Part shown: piece after piece, positions 27,974 to 36,006 of the stretch
How positions within the stretch are numbered: position 1 is the stretch's first letter
How the letters are laid out: each line of letters opens with the position of its first letter
Origin: Phycisphaerae bacterium
GTDB lineage: Bacteria > Planctomycetota > Phycisphaerae > UBA1845
Assembly (NCBI GenBank): GCA_029260165.1
Contig: JAJDDT010000038.1
Coordinates: forward strand, 1 to 64,000
Direction of reading: 5' to 3'
Length of the DNA: 64,000 nt
Notes under the pieces: generated by a model
Told to the model about the DNA's origin: nothing
Databases searched by the model: none
What the model saw: the letters and a program-made list of their open reading frames with translations, nothing else
Program-made: the position numbers and the translations under genes

Positions 27974-29439
27974 ATCCCCTTTTCGGTCGGCATTTCCCGA
28001 TGCGTGACGGATTCTGCCCTTGCCGCATGTTACGCATATTACACATGAGACGCGTCCTGTTTCCTGCCGTTGTGTTGTTCATCGGTGCGGGTGAAGCCCT
28101 CGGCGACGTGGGTGGGGCGATGGATGGCATTCTTGAAATAACCACATGGGGAAAGATTTGGCGGGCGTTGACGCTGGTGGATCATACGACGCGTGTTGTG
28201 GTCATCGGGACGACCGTGTTGGGAGCAGCCGCCGGTGTGGTTGGAACGTTTGCCTACCTGCGGAAGCGGGCGATGTTGGGTGATGCGTTGAGCCATGCGA
28301 CGTTGCCTGGGATCGCGTTGGCGTTCGTGATATTGGGCGAGAAGCGGTTGGGTTGGATGACGGTGGGAGCAGCCGTGACCGGGGTGCTGGGGGTGTTGGC
28401 GGTGTTGGGTTTGCGACGCGTGCCGCGGGTGAAGGAAGACGCGGCGATCGGCATCGTGCTGAGTGTGTTTTTTGGCGCGGGGTTGGTGCTGATGAGCCTG
28501 ATTCAACAGATGGGGTCGGGGGAAGAGGCAGGGTTACGAAGTTTCATCTACGGCAAAGCCGCGGCGATGTTAACGAACGACGCGTGGTTGATCGGTGTGT
28601 CTGCCGGGGTGGTGCTTGTCTGCTGCGTGCTGCTGTTCAAGGAGTTTCGGCTGATTTGTTTTGATCAGTCGTATGCGTCGTCGCAGGGCTGGCCTGTGGG
28701 GTTGATTGATCTGTTGATGATGGGTTTGGTGGTATTGACGACGGTCGTTGGGTTGCAGGCGGTCGGAATGATCCTGGTGGTGGCTTTGCTGATCGTCCCT
28801 GCGGCTGCCGCGCGGTTCTGGACCGATCGGCTGGGACGGATGACGGTGGCGGCGGGGGTGTTTGGCGCGTTGAGCGGTTGGTTGGGATCGACGATCAGCG
28901 CCGTGTTGCCAAGGATGCCGACGGGAGCGGTGATCGTGTTGTGCACGGGTGTGTTGTTCCTGATGAGTATGATTCTGTCGCCTCATCGGGGTGTGTTGGC
29001 TGGCTTGATTCGGCGGATGAGGCTCGCGAGACGCGTGGCGGATCAGCATTTGCTGCGTGCGCTCGCAGAAATCGAGGAGTCGCGTGGGGAGGGGACCCGG
29101 GTGGAGGAATCAGAGCTGTGGAAAATGCGAAGCTGGTCAGCCGCTGGTTTTTCACGGGTCATGGGTCGCGGGCAACGGAGGGGGTGGATTGATGGGGACG
29201 GTCGGCAGTGTCGATTGACCGCGACCGGGCGCACGTTGGCCAAACGCGTGTTGACAAACCACCGTCTATGGGAGCTGTATCTGATTCGGTATGCGGATAT
29301 CGCACCATCGCATGTGGATCGTGACGCCGATGAGATCGAGCACATTTTGAGCGAGGGATTGGTGCAGGAGTTGCGTCAGGCGCTGGCGGAGGAAACGACA
29401 ATCCCACCATCGCCGCACGTTGCCGGAGTGGGAATCTGA
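27970..29439 (+). CDS. mntC: Manganese/zinc ABC permease fused to a DtxR-like domain
   Basis: 489 residues, GTG overlapping the mntB stop; inner starts at 28000 or 28046 ([14 protein letters not shown]) are possible. Residues about 60-345 form an ABC-3 family permease with eight or so membrane helices ([40 protein letters not shown]). The cytosolic C-terminus (about 360-480) carries a winged helix ([20 protein letters not shown]) and the DtxR dimerisation/metal segment HRLWELYL ... DADEIEHIL, with the MntR His, Glu and His positions kept and Asp for the first Glu. The permease may therefore sense cytosolic metal directly. The stop overlaps mntD (TGATG). Confidence 0.92.
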   Translation: MNPLFGRHFPMRDGFCPCRMLRILHMRRVLFPAVVLFIGAGEALGDVGGAMDGILEITTWGKIWRALTLVDHTTRVVVIGTTVLGAAAGVVGTFAYLRKRAMLGDALSHATLPGIALAFVILGEKRLGWMTVGAAVTGVLGVLAVLGLRRVPRVKEDAAIGIVLSVFFGAGLVLMSLIQQMGSGEEAGLRSFIYGKAAAMLTNDAWLIGVSAGVVLVCCVLLFKEFRLICFDQSYASSQGWPVGLIDLLMMGLVVLTTVVGLQAVGMILVVALLIVPAAAARFWTDRLGRMTVAAGVFGALSGWLGSTISAVLPRMPTGAVIVLCTGVLFLMSMILSPHRGVLAGLIRRMRLARRVADQHLLRALAEIEESRGEGTRVEESELWKMRSWSAAGFSRVMGRGQRRGWIDGDGRQCRLTATGRTLAKRVLTNHRLWELYLIRYADIAPSHVDRDADEIEHILSEGLVQELRQALAEETTIPPSPHVAGVGI

Positions 29440-30809
29440 TGGTGTGGGAGTGGTCGATCGACGGATGGATTCTGTTGGCTGGTGTGCTGAGCGCGTGCTC
29501 GTGCGCCCTGGTTGGCAATTTCCTGGTCTTGCGAAAACTGAGCCTGATGGGTGATGCGATTTCGCACGCCGTGCTTCCGGGGCTGGTGATTGCGTTTATC
29601 GTCACAAACAGCCGTGCGTCGTTGCCGATGTTTGTTGGGGCAGTCATCGTCGGGGTGTTGACGGCCTTCCTGACGCAGGTGATCACGCGACACGGAAAAG
29701 TCGAGCACGGTGCAGCCATGGGCGTCGTGTTTTCGATATTGTTTGCGTTTGGGTTGGTCTTGATTCGACGGGCACCGGGGGCGGACCATGTGGATCTGGA
29801 TCCGGAGTGCGTTCTGCTCGGAAACATGATGCAGATCGGAATGGCTGGTTTTGGGGGAATGTTTCCAACCGCCATAACGAATCTTCTGATCGTGATGGCA
29901 GCCAATATTCTGTTCGTCGGTCTATTTTACAAGGAATTGCGAATTTGTGCGTTTGATCCGGAATTGGCGACGTCGTTGGGAATACCCGCGTCCGTCATGC
30001 ACTACGCGTTGATGGTGATGGTAGCCATTACAACGATCGCCAGTTTTGAGGCGGTGGGGTCTATTCTGGTCATCGCAATGCTGATCGTGCCAGCCGTCAC
30101 AGCGCATCTGTTGGCTGATCGACTTGGTGCGATGATTTTTCTGAGTCTGATCGCAGCCGCGGTATCAGCCGTGATGGGTCATGTGCTGGCGATGTTTGGT
30201 CCGGGATGGTTGGGGATGAAAACGACGGTTGCGTCGTTGGCAGAAACATCGCCGATGACGGCGGAGACGTCGGCGATGATGGCGGTGGTGGCTGGCGCGT
30301 TGCTGTTGGCTGCGGTCCTGTTTTCGCCGGAGCACGGGTTGCTCGGACGGGCGTATCATCGTTTTGCACTGGCGACGCGCATCGTGGGACAGGATGTTCT
30401 GGGCTGGTTGTATCGCGGGCAGGAAGCGGGAAAACATGTGATGATGCGCACGGAGGTGATCCGCGTGATTGGGCGATCCTGGCAATCGCGATGGGCGCTA
30501 CGGCGATTGCAACACCAGGGTCTGCTCGATGTGGAAACCCATGAATCAGGGGAAGCGGGTTTGCGGTTGACGCAGCGCGGGCGGATTCAAGCGGAGCGGG
30601 TTGTGGGGTCGCACCGTCTTTGGGAATCGTACATGTCCGAGCATTTTGATCTGGCCGACGATCATCTGCACGAACCCGCAAATCGGATGGAGCATTTCAT
30701 TACGCCGGAATTGCAGGACGAGCTGAGGCGCGACGTGCCGGACGCAACACGCGACCCGCACGGGAAACCCGTTCCGCCGCTGAACGATTCGTTGCTCGAT
30801 GATTCCTGA
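29439..30809 (+). CDS. mntD: Second manganese/zinc ABC permease fused to a DtxR-like domain
   Basis: 456 residues. ABC-3 permease core at about 1-310 (LRKLSLMGDAISHAVLPGLV, EAVGSILVIAMLIVPAVTAH). It is followed by a cytosolic winged helix (RRLQHQGLLDVETHESGEAG, LRLTQRGRIQAERVV) and the segment HRLWESYM ... PANRMEHFI, the counterpart of the MntR metal-binding helices; the Glu-His pair is kept but the preceding acidic ligand is Asn. With mntC it probably forms a heterodimeric channel bearing two regulator-like domains. The last gene of the operon ends only 7 bases from the convergent membrane-protein gene, with no terminator between. Confidence 0.92.
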   Translation: MVWEWSIDGWILLAGVLSACSCALVGNFLVLRKLSLMGDAISHAVLPGLVIAFIVTNSRASLPMFVGAVIVGVLTAFLTQVITRHGKVEHGAAMGVVFSILFAFGLVLIRRAPGADHVDLDPECVLLGNMMQIGMAGFGGMFPTAITNLLIVMAANILFVGLFYKELRICAFDPELATSLGIPASVMHYALMVMVAITTIASFEAVGSILVIAMLIVPAVTAHLLADRLGAMIFLSLIAAAVSAVMGHVLAMFGPGWLGMKTTVASLAETSPMTAETSAMMAVVAGALLLAAVLFSPEHGLLGRAYHRFALATRIVGQDVLGWLYRGQEAGKHVMMRTEVIRVIGRSWQSRWALRRLQHQGLLDVETHESGEAGLRLTQRGRIQAERVVGSHRLWESYMSEHFDLADDHLHEPANRMEHFITPELQDELRRDVPDATRDPHGKPVPPLNDSLLDDS

Positions 30810-30816
30810 CGGATTT

Positions 30817-31497
30817 TCAGGTCAGATGTGGTGCCGGAAGGCGTAGTTGCGTTTTTCCCCTGAGCCCGAGGATCGCTCGAACGACCACAATGGGCGGCGT
30901 CAAACAGAAAACGAAAATGAAACCATTGAGCACAAGCAAATAAAGCGATTTGTGCATTCTGTTGATACAGGCAAGCCAGTGATAACCGAACGGGTTGTTC
31001 AGGCCGTGGGCATAATTGATGTTGAGATGGGTCGGCGTTGCTGCGTGGCAAATCAGCGTGAGTACCAGCCACAGCGTGGCTGCCGTTCCGACCGCAATCA
31101 ACGGGCATTGTCGCTGCCTGATCAGTGCCCAGGCGAGGACGGGCGTGAGATAGAAATGGTGCAGAGTCGCAAGCCAGGTGGATAGATCAGCACCATCCAG
31201 ATACCTCGTGGCGGAAAATGGAAACGTCCCCGTGCTCAGTCCCCACAGACAATCAATGCACCAGAGAGTGTGCAGTGTACAGACACACGAAAACGCGGTC
31301 GCAAGAACCACGGTGTGACGCGTCCACATTCCAACCGCAGCCAACAGAAGCGATACATGTGACAGCCACACCAGTTCAAGCGTGAGACCTTTGCTCACCT
31401 TGACAACGCAGACGACGGCGAATTGAGCAAACAGCAGCACCGCGACAAGCCTGTCAGAAGAAAATCCCTTCCCGCCTGCACTCACGCCCATCGTCAT
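30817..31497 (-). CDS. Multi-pass membrane protein of unknown function
   Basis: 226 residues with about six hydrophobic segments (for example LVAVLLFAQFAVVCVVKVSK, VGTAATLWLVLTLICHAATP, LLVLNGFIFVFCLTPPIVVV). Conserved-looking polar points include HHFYLTPVLAW and HLNINYAHGLNNPFGYHW, loosely reminiscent of TIGR02206/YwaF-type integral membrane proteins, but I cannot assign the family firmly. Its start overlaps the end of the pseudopilin gene by four bases (ATGA), so the two are co-translated; this suggests a role linked to the pilin or merely shared expression. Confidence 0.75.
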   Translation of the reverse strand: MTMGVSAGGKGFSSDRLVAVLLFAQFAVVCVVKVSKGLTLELVWLSHVSLLLAAVGMWTRHTVVLATAFSCVCTLHTLWCIDCLWGLSTGTFPFSATRYLDGADLSTWLATLHHFYLTPVLAWALIRQRQCPLIAVGTAATLWLVLTLICHAATPTHLNINYAHGLNNPFGYHWLACINRMHKSLYLLVLNGFIFVFCLTPPIVVVRAILGLRGKTQLRLPAPHLT

Positions 31498-32030
31498 GAC
31501 CCACCACCGCCGCCGCCACCTCCTCCACTGCCTCCTCCACCACCGTAATTCCCCAACAGCGTCTCATTCGACCAGTTGACAAGGTTGTAGAAATCGATGG
31601 TCGCAGCCGAGCTGCCCATGTCCGCCACGCGCGCCCTGACGTCGCCTGTGTTGCTGTTGTACCAGTAGGCGCCGGCGACTCCCGCCGCGATGACCTTCAA
31701 CGCAGGATGCCGGATGGTGTCGACGTTATAGACCTGAATGCTGGCGATGCCAAAGCCGTTTTGCGGATGCCTGGGAAGATTCTTGCCGGCGAACCAGTCT
31801 GACAGAATCGCAGCGGGGTAGCTGCCGTCGCTGGTTTCCTGTTTCTGATAATAGACCTGCTTCCGGATGGCGTTGATGTTGGACTGAAGCGTGACGATGG
31901 CTGATCGCTGCGCGGCAGAACTGAACTCGGGCACGACCATGAGCGCGAGAATCGACAGCACGAGGACGACCACAAGCACTTCCACGAGCGTGAAGGCACG
32001 ATCGTTGATTCGTTTGAAAGTTCTAATAAT
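31494..32030 (-). CDS. Type IV pilin-like protein (pseudopilin), start codon unusual
   Basis: The prepilin signature is DRAFTLVEVLVVVLVLSILA, with the cleavage site before Phe and the Glu at mature position 5, followed by a hydrophobic helix; such proteins form type II secretion pseudopili or type IV pili. In this frame the segment upstream of AFTLVE has no ATG, GTG or TTG before a TGA stop: only two ATT codons at 32030-32025, just after GAATCGAG. The nearest normal start (GTG 31985) lies inside the signature and would destroy it. I extend the gene to the ATT as best guess; a frameshift is the alternative. The mature part ends in a glycine/serine tail. Confidence 0.7.
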   Translation of the reverse strand: MIRTFKRINDRAFTLVEVLVVVLVLSILALMVVPEFSSAAQRSAIVTLQSNINAIRKQVYYQKQETSDGSYPAAILSDWFAGKNLPRHPQNGFGIASIQVYNVDTIRHPALKVIAAGVAGAYWYNSNTGDVRARVADMGSSAATIDFYNLVNWSNETLLGNYGGGGGSGGGGGGGGGS

Positions 32031-32175
32031 TACTCGATTCCATCAGGGCGATTCCTCGCCGGCACAGTCCCTCCCTGGAGCATCGTACGATTGGAGGGCT
32101 GAGTTTAGACGATCCATGTGCGCTATTATAAATCGTGGTACAATCCCAAATGATCGACACCGGGAACAAGGGGAA

Positions 32176-33450
32176 CTACTTAATGGACTCGTAAAGTGCC
32201 CAGGTTTTATCGGCCATCCCGATGTCGGTGTGGTGGGTTCGGGCAGTGTGACGTGCATTCGTCGCGAGGGTTTGTCGTTTGGCAGGGTCGGCGATCAGGT
32301 CGGAAATAGCCGCAGCAAGGGCGGACGGTGTGTCGTCGTTGTACAGGATCCCGGTGTTGTGCGGTTCGATGAGTTCGGGGAACGAGCCTTTTCGCGGTTG
32401 GATGGCGGGCACGCCCGCAGCGAAGGACTCGATGAGGTATTGCCCCTTGGATTCATGGTATACCGTTGGGACAGACAGAACGTGTAGCTGCGAAAGGAAT
32501 CGGCATTTCTGATCGCGGTCGACTTCACCCACGAACGAGCAGCGGTCAGCCAGACCCGCATCGGCCAGCTTGTCGCGAATTTGTTTGTAATAGCTGCGAT
32601 CAGCCGCACCGACGTAGCCTGCGACATGCAACCGGCAATCAACGTGCTGTCGGGCGACCTCGATAAATGCGTCCGCGAGGATGTGCAAGCCCTTGTCGTG
32701 GCAGATGCGCGCGAGAAAGCCAATGGTGAACGGCCGATCGGAGGACGTGGCAGACGTGTCGAAATCCTCAACGCGGACCCCCATCGGGATGACGTGGATT
32801 GAGTCGAAAGGGAGGCCAAAATGGGTGGCAGCGTGGGCAGCGTAGTATTGCGTCGGGGAAACAAACGCGTCGACGTATCGGGTTTTTTGGGCAATGAGAT
32901 CAAATGCCTGTCGGCGATAGGGTTCCCTGAGAACGTCGAGAAAAATGTCCTCGCCAGCCAGTGTACAAACAATCGGAATGTCCAATGCGTCCCTGATGGG
33001 TTTGGCTAATCCAGGCAGCATGAGGTTCGGGAGGTTGACGACATCAGGCTTGAGGGCAGCCAGCGTTGAGAGAACACGATCGACCTCCTTGGCCTGGTGC
33101 CCGTCAGGACCCCGAAGAACGGAAACCGTCAGCGGTCCGAGATCTGCGGGGTTCGTGGCAGAGGCCAACCGGGAAACGAATCGGAGCAGAAACCCGCTGT
33201 CGAGAATGCGGTCGATAACGGGAAGCGGTTTGCGAAAGAATGCAAAACGTTCTTCGAGAAACGCGCTGATTCCGCCGAACAGGACCGGCGATCGCGAAAC
33301 GTCCTCCTCATCGGTTCGAATGGGGGTGTAGAGGGGTAGTAAAAGAAAGTCACGCCCCTGAGATAGAAGCGTGACTGCAAGTCGGTTGTCTCGAAGACAC
33401 GCGCCACAATACATACCGCCGGCACCGGCGATCAGGTAAACGGCGCGCAT
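32176..33450 (-). CDS. Family-4 glycosyltransferase
   Basis: 424 residues with the GT-B fold. The N-terminal domain begins MRAVYLIAGAGGMYCGACLR. The C-terminal domain has FTIGFLARICHDKGLHILAD and the E-x7-E type donor-binding segment YHESKGQYLIESFAAGVPAI. Such enzymes use nucleotide sugars to build glycolipids or surface glycans on the cytosolic side of the membrane. The gene is followed by 145 bases before the pilin gene and preceded at 39 bases by a secreted protein gene in the same direction. Acceptor unknown. Confidence 0.9.
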   Translation of the reverse strand: MRAVYLIAGAGGMYCGACLRDNRLAVTLLSQGRDFLLLPLYTPIRTDEEDVSRSPVLFGGISAFLEERFAFFRKPLPVIDRILDSGFLLRFVSRLASATNPADLGPLTVSVLRGPDGHQAKEVDRVLSTLAALKPDVVNLPNLMLPGLAKPIRDALDIPIVCTLAGEDIFLDVLREPYRRQAFDLIAQKTRYVDAFVSPTQYYAAHAATHFGLPFDSIHVIPMGVRVEDFDTSATSSDRPFTIGFLARICHDKGLHILADAFIEVARQHVDCRLHVAGYVGAADRSYYKQIRDKLADAGLADRCSFVGEVDRDQKCRFLSQLHVLSVPTVYHESKGQYLIESFAAGVPAIQPRKGSFPELIEPHNTGILYNDDTPSALAAAISDLIADPAKRQTLATNARHTARTHHTDIGMADKTWALYESIK

Positions 33451-33489
33451 GAATCTGCCTTCAGGACGAAACGTTCGTCAAATTTCTGT

Positions 33490-34320
33490 TTACTGCGCGC
33501 CCGTGACGCGATTCTGGAATTCATCAAAATCAGCAGAATCAACATCGTTGTCCCGATCGAGATCGACCAGCTCGCAAACGTCGCCCAGGAAAGCAACGTC
33601 GGAACCTGTAAAGCACCGCTGCAACAGGGCGAAATCCGCCAAATCGACGTCAATGTCACCGTCGGTGTCGCCAATCCCGGTCACGACAAATTCGGTCACC
33701 ACCTTGCATGCATAGGAGAACCGCAGGGGAACCTTCGGATCGGTGGGATTCTGGAGTTCGCTCTCACCGCCCCAGACGAGTTCGACAGTGCCGGTGGTCG
33801 TGGGATCGCCACCCGCCGGTGTCGGATCGAAATTGATCGTGCCACGCGAGGTGCTCTCGAGAATGAACGGTGATTCGATTCCGAAGGCGGAGAGGTCACC
33901 ATCGAAACTGATGGCGTACAGATCCGTCGTGACGAATTCTCCTGTTTCCAGGTCGAATGTCTGTGCGACCGACCCGTCGATTTCGACCAGAATATCGCCC
34001 GTGCTGATTCCCGTGCCGTCGGGCCCCGGCAAGAAGAGCGGGGCAATGTTCTGGCAATAATCGACGAAACGCACCCCGTCCTGCGTGAACTCAACGCGCA
34101 AGACGAATTCGGTATCGTCGATGCCCGCTTCGGTCACGAATCCGAAGTCGATGAAATCCAGCTCGAAACCGTTATCCGTTCCCTTGCTCGTGTCGAGCGT
34201 GGCGAATGGATAGATCGGTTCCGCACCTGCATTGAACGCAAGTACAGACGTCGTGAGTAGCATTGACACGATGGATCGAGTGACGAGTCCGTTCGATGAC
34301 ATCATTCGCGTGGTTTGCAT
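33490..34320 (-). CDS. Secreted protein with dockerin-like C-terminus
   Basis: 276 residues from the ATG at 34320, supported by AGGAGCG upstream and a signal peptide (VTRSIVSMLLTTSVLAFNAG then AEP). The body (about 35-210) is beta-rich with no recognised enzyme motif (FELDFIDFGFVTEAGIDDTE). The C-terminus has two calcium-loop helices, DTDGDIDVDLADFALLQRCF and DLDRDNDVDSADFDEFQNRV, the dockerin-like module common in Phycisphaerae secreted proteins and matching the tail of the 23123-25321 protein. It is probably a surface-sorting or protein-attachment element. Function of the body unknown. Confidence 0.78.
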   Translation of the reverse strand: MQTTRMMSSNGLVTRSIVSMLLTTSVLAFNAGAEPIYPFATLDTSKGTDNGFELDFIDFGFVTEAGIDDTEFVLRVEFTQDGVRFVDYCQNIAPLFLPGPDGTGISTGDILVEIDGSVAQTFDLETGEFVTTDLYAISFDGDLSAFGIESPFILESTSRGTINFDPTPAGGDPTTTGTVELVWGGESELQNPTDPKVPLRFSYACKVVTEFVVTGIGDTDGDIDVDLADFALLQRCFTGSDVAFLGDVCELVDLDRDNDVDSADFDEFQNRVTGAQ

Positions 34321-34689
34321 GTGCGATCGCTCCTGAGTTTTTTGCGGTTCGACCCGACAGCATGATCCCGAATCAAGCCTGCCGATCGGTTCCTGACGCT
34401 CTGCTCGCCGTTTGTGGTTTGCCGTAACACAAATCAATTTAGTCATGACGTCGGCCATGACGCGAACCAAACCGATTTGGCTGTTCCCAACCGGGATCAT
34501 GATACGGCCGCCTCAAGCGAACACAAGTCTCAGGATTCTGATTCCCGAATGCAGGTCCATGGAAAAAAAAAGGGGGGGGGTGACCGACAACATCTTACAT
34601 ATCGGCAGCGTCGTCGAGTGTGCATTGGTTCACCGGGCGGATTGCGTTCCGTTGGATTCGATGGTGGAATGTCGTGCCGAGTTTATTGA
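34321..34689. other. Intergenic region with an A9G9 tract
   Basis: 369 bases between divergent genes. It contains nine A (34563-34571) directly followed by nine G (34572-34580), and a GTCATG/CATGAC inverted repeat near 34442. Small frames crossing the tract are not convincing genes. It must hold the promoter of the biosynthetic block that starts at 34690, but I cannot pick clear boxes. Confidence 0.6.
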
Positions 34690-36006
34690 GTGAAGCGATT
34701 GATGGCGTTTTTTGTGCCTGCAGAAGAGCGTTTGGACCGGGCTGGGTTGATTCACCTGCAGACCGGGAGGCTGCGTGGATTGCTCGATATGATCTCCGGT
34801 GCGGATACATTTTGGGGCGATCGGCTTCCGACGGGTCAGTCGATCCCGGGCGAGGGGGATGTGACAGCGCTGTTGCAGTGCATTCCGTTGACCTCGCGCG
34901 GTGATCTGGAAGCGGATCAAACCGCCCACCCGCCGTTTGGGACGCTGCCGACGTTCGATCTGTCGCGGTACAGTCGCTTCCATCAGACATCCGGTAGCTC
35001 CGGGGCACCGTTGCGCTGGCTGGATACGGCGGAGGACTGGGCCTGGTGGAAGAAATGCTGGTCCATTGTCTATCGTGGGGCCGGCTTGCGGGCGGATGAC
35101 CGGTTGGTGTTTCCATTTTCGTTTGGACCGTTTATCGGTTTTTGGGCTGCGTTTGAGGCGGCGGCTTCTTTGGGGAATTTGTGTCTGCCAGCTGGTGGGA
35201 TGACGACGTCGGGACGATTGGCCTACCTGCTTGAAAACGGGGTGACGATGGTTTGTTGCACGCCGACCTACGCGTTGCGAATGGCGGAGGTTGCCACGGG
35301 AGAAGGATTGGATTTGGCGGGGTCCGCTGTACGGATGTTGGTATTGGCGGGCGAGCCGGGGGGCAGTGTTCCCGGGATTCGGTCGCGGATTGAATCTGCC
35401 TGGGGAGCACGGGTGATCGACCATGCGGGGATGACCGAGGTCGGCGCTTGGGGGTTCGAGTGCGAGGAGAATCCCGGCGGACTGCATGTGATCGAGAGCG
35501 AATTCGTCCCGGAGGTGATCGATCCGGAGACGTGCGAATCGGTTGAGGACGGTCAGGCTGGGGAACTGGTGCTGACCAGTCTGGGGCGGGTCGGGATGCC
35601 GGTGATTCGATACCGTACCGGGGATCAGGTGACGTTGACGCGTGGCGTTTGTCCGTGCGGTCGATCGTTTGCCCGAGTCGAAGGCGGTGTCGCGGGCAGG
35701 GTCGATCAGATGTTGTTTGTTCGCGGAAACAACGTGTTTCCGTCGGCGATCGAATCGATCGTACGCGAGCACAACGGTGTGGCTGAGTTTCGGATGGTGG
35801 TCGATCGCCGCGGAACGATGTCGGAGTTGACGATCGAACTGGAGCCTGCAGATGGGGTGGATGGCGATTTGTTGGCTGATGGGGTGGCGTGTTCGGTGCG
35901 TGATCGGCTACATTTTCGCCCTGCGGTGCGGACGGTTGAGCGTGGCTTGTTGCCGCGCTTCGAGATGAAATCGAAACGGGTGGTGTTTCTCGATGCGAAA
36001 GACTGA
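34690..36006 (+). CDS. Phenylacetate-CoA ligase (PaaK) family adenylating enzyme
   Basis: 438 residues (GTG start; an ATG at 34702 is an alternative). PaaK-like ANL enzymes activate an aryl or other acid as adenylate and then thioester. The P-loop HQTSGSSGAPLRWL (about 98-110), the adenine-side DHAGMTEVGAWGFE, the hinge region MPVIRYRTGDQVTL and the C-terminal GNNVFPSAIE (about 350) are all present. CPCGRSFARV is the Cys pair usual in PaaK proteins. First gene of a dense plus-strand block; it overlaps the following beta-propeller gene by 14 bases. Substrate unknown; the nearby chorismate-lyase-like gene makes an aromatic acid a reasonable guess. Confidence 0.87.
   Translation: MKRLMAFFVPAEERLDRAGLIHLQTGRLRGLLDMISGADTFWGDRLPTGQSIPGEGDVTALLQCIPLTSRGDLEADQTAHPPFGTLPTFDLSRYSRFHQTSGSSGAPLRWLDTAEDWAWWKKCWSIVYRGAGLRADDRLVFPFSFGPFIGFWAAFEAAASLGNLCLPAGGMTTSGRLAYLLENGVTMVCCTPTYALRMAEVATGEGLDLAGSAVRMLVLAGEPGGSVPGIRSRIESAWGARVIDHAGMTEVGAWGFECEENPGGLHVIESEFVPEVIDPETCESVEDGQAGELVLTSLGRVGMPVIRYRTGDQVTLTRGVCPCGRSFARVEGGVAGRVDQMLFVRGNNVFPSAIESIVREHNGVAEFRMVVDRRGTMSELTIELEPADGVDGDLLADGVACSVRDRLHFRPAVRTVERGLLPRFEMKSKRVVFLDAKD

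Noticed and set aside
23123-34320. Cellulosome components because of dockerin-like tails
   Set aside because: No cohesin domains, glycoside hydrolases or scaffoldin genes in the window; such tails are common in planctomycete secreted proteins of other kinds.
34412-34693. Small plus-strand frames across the A9G9 tract
   Set aside because: They depend on homopolymer length, have no ribosome site and resemble nothing.
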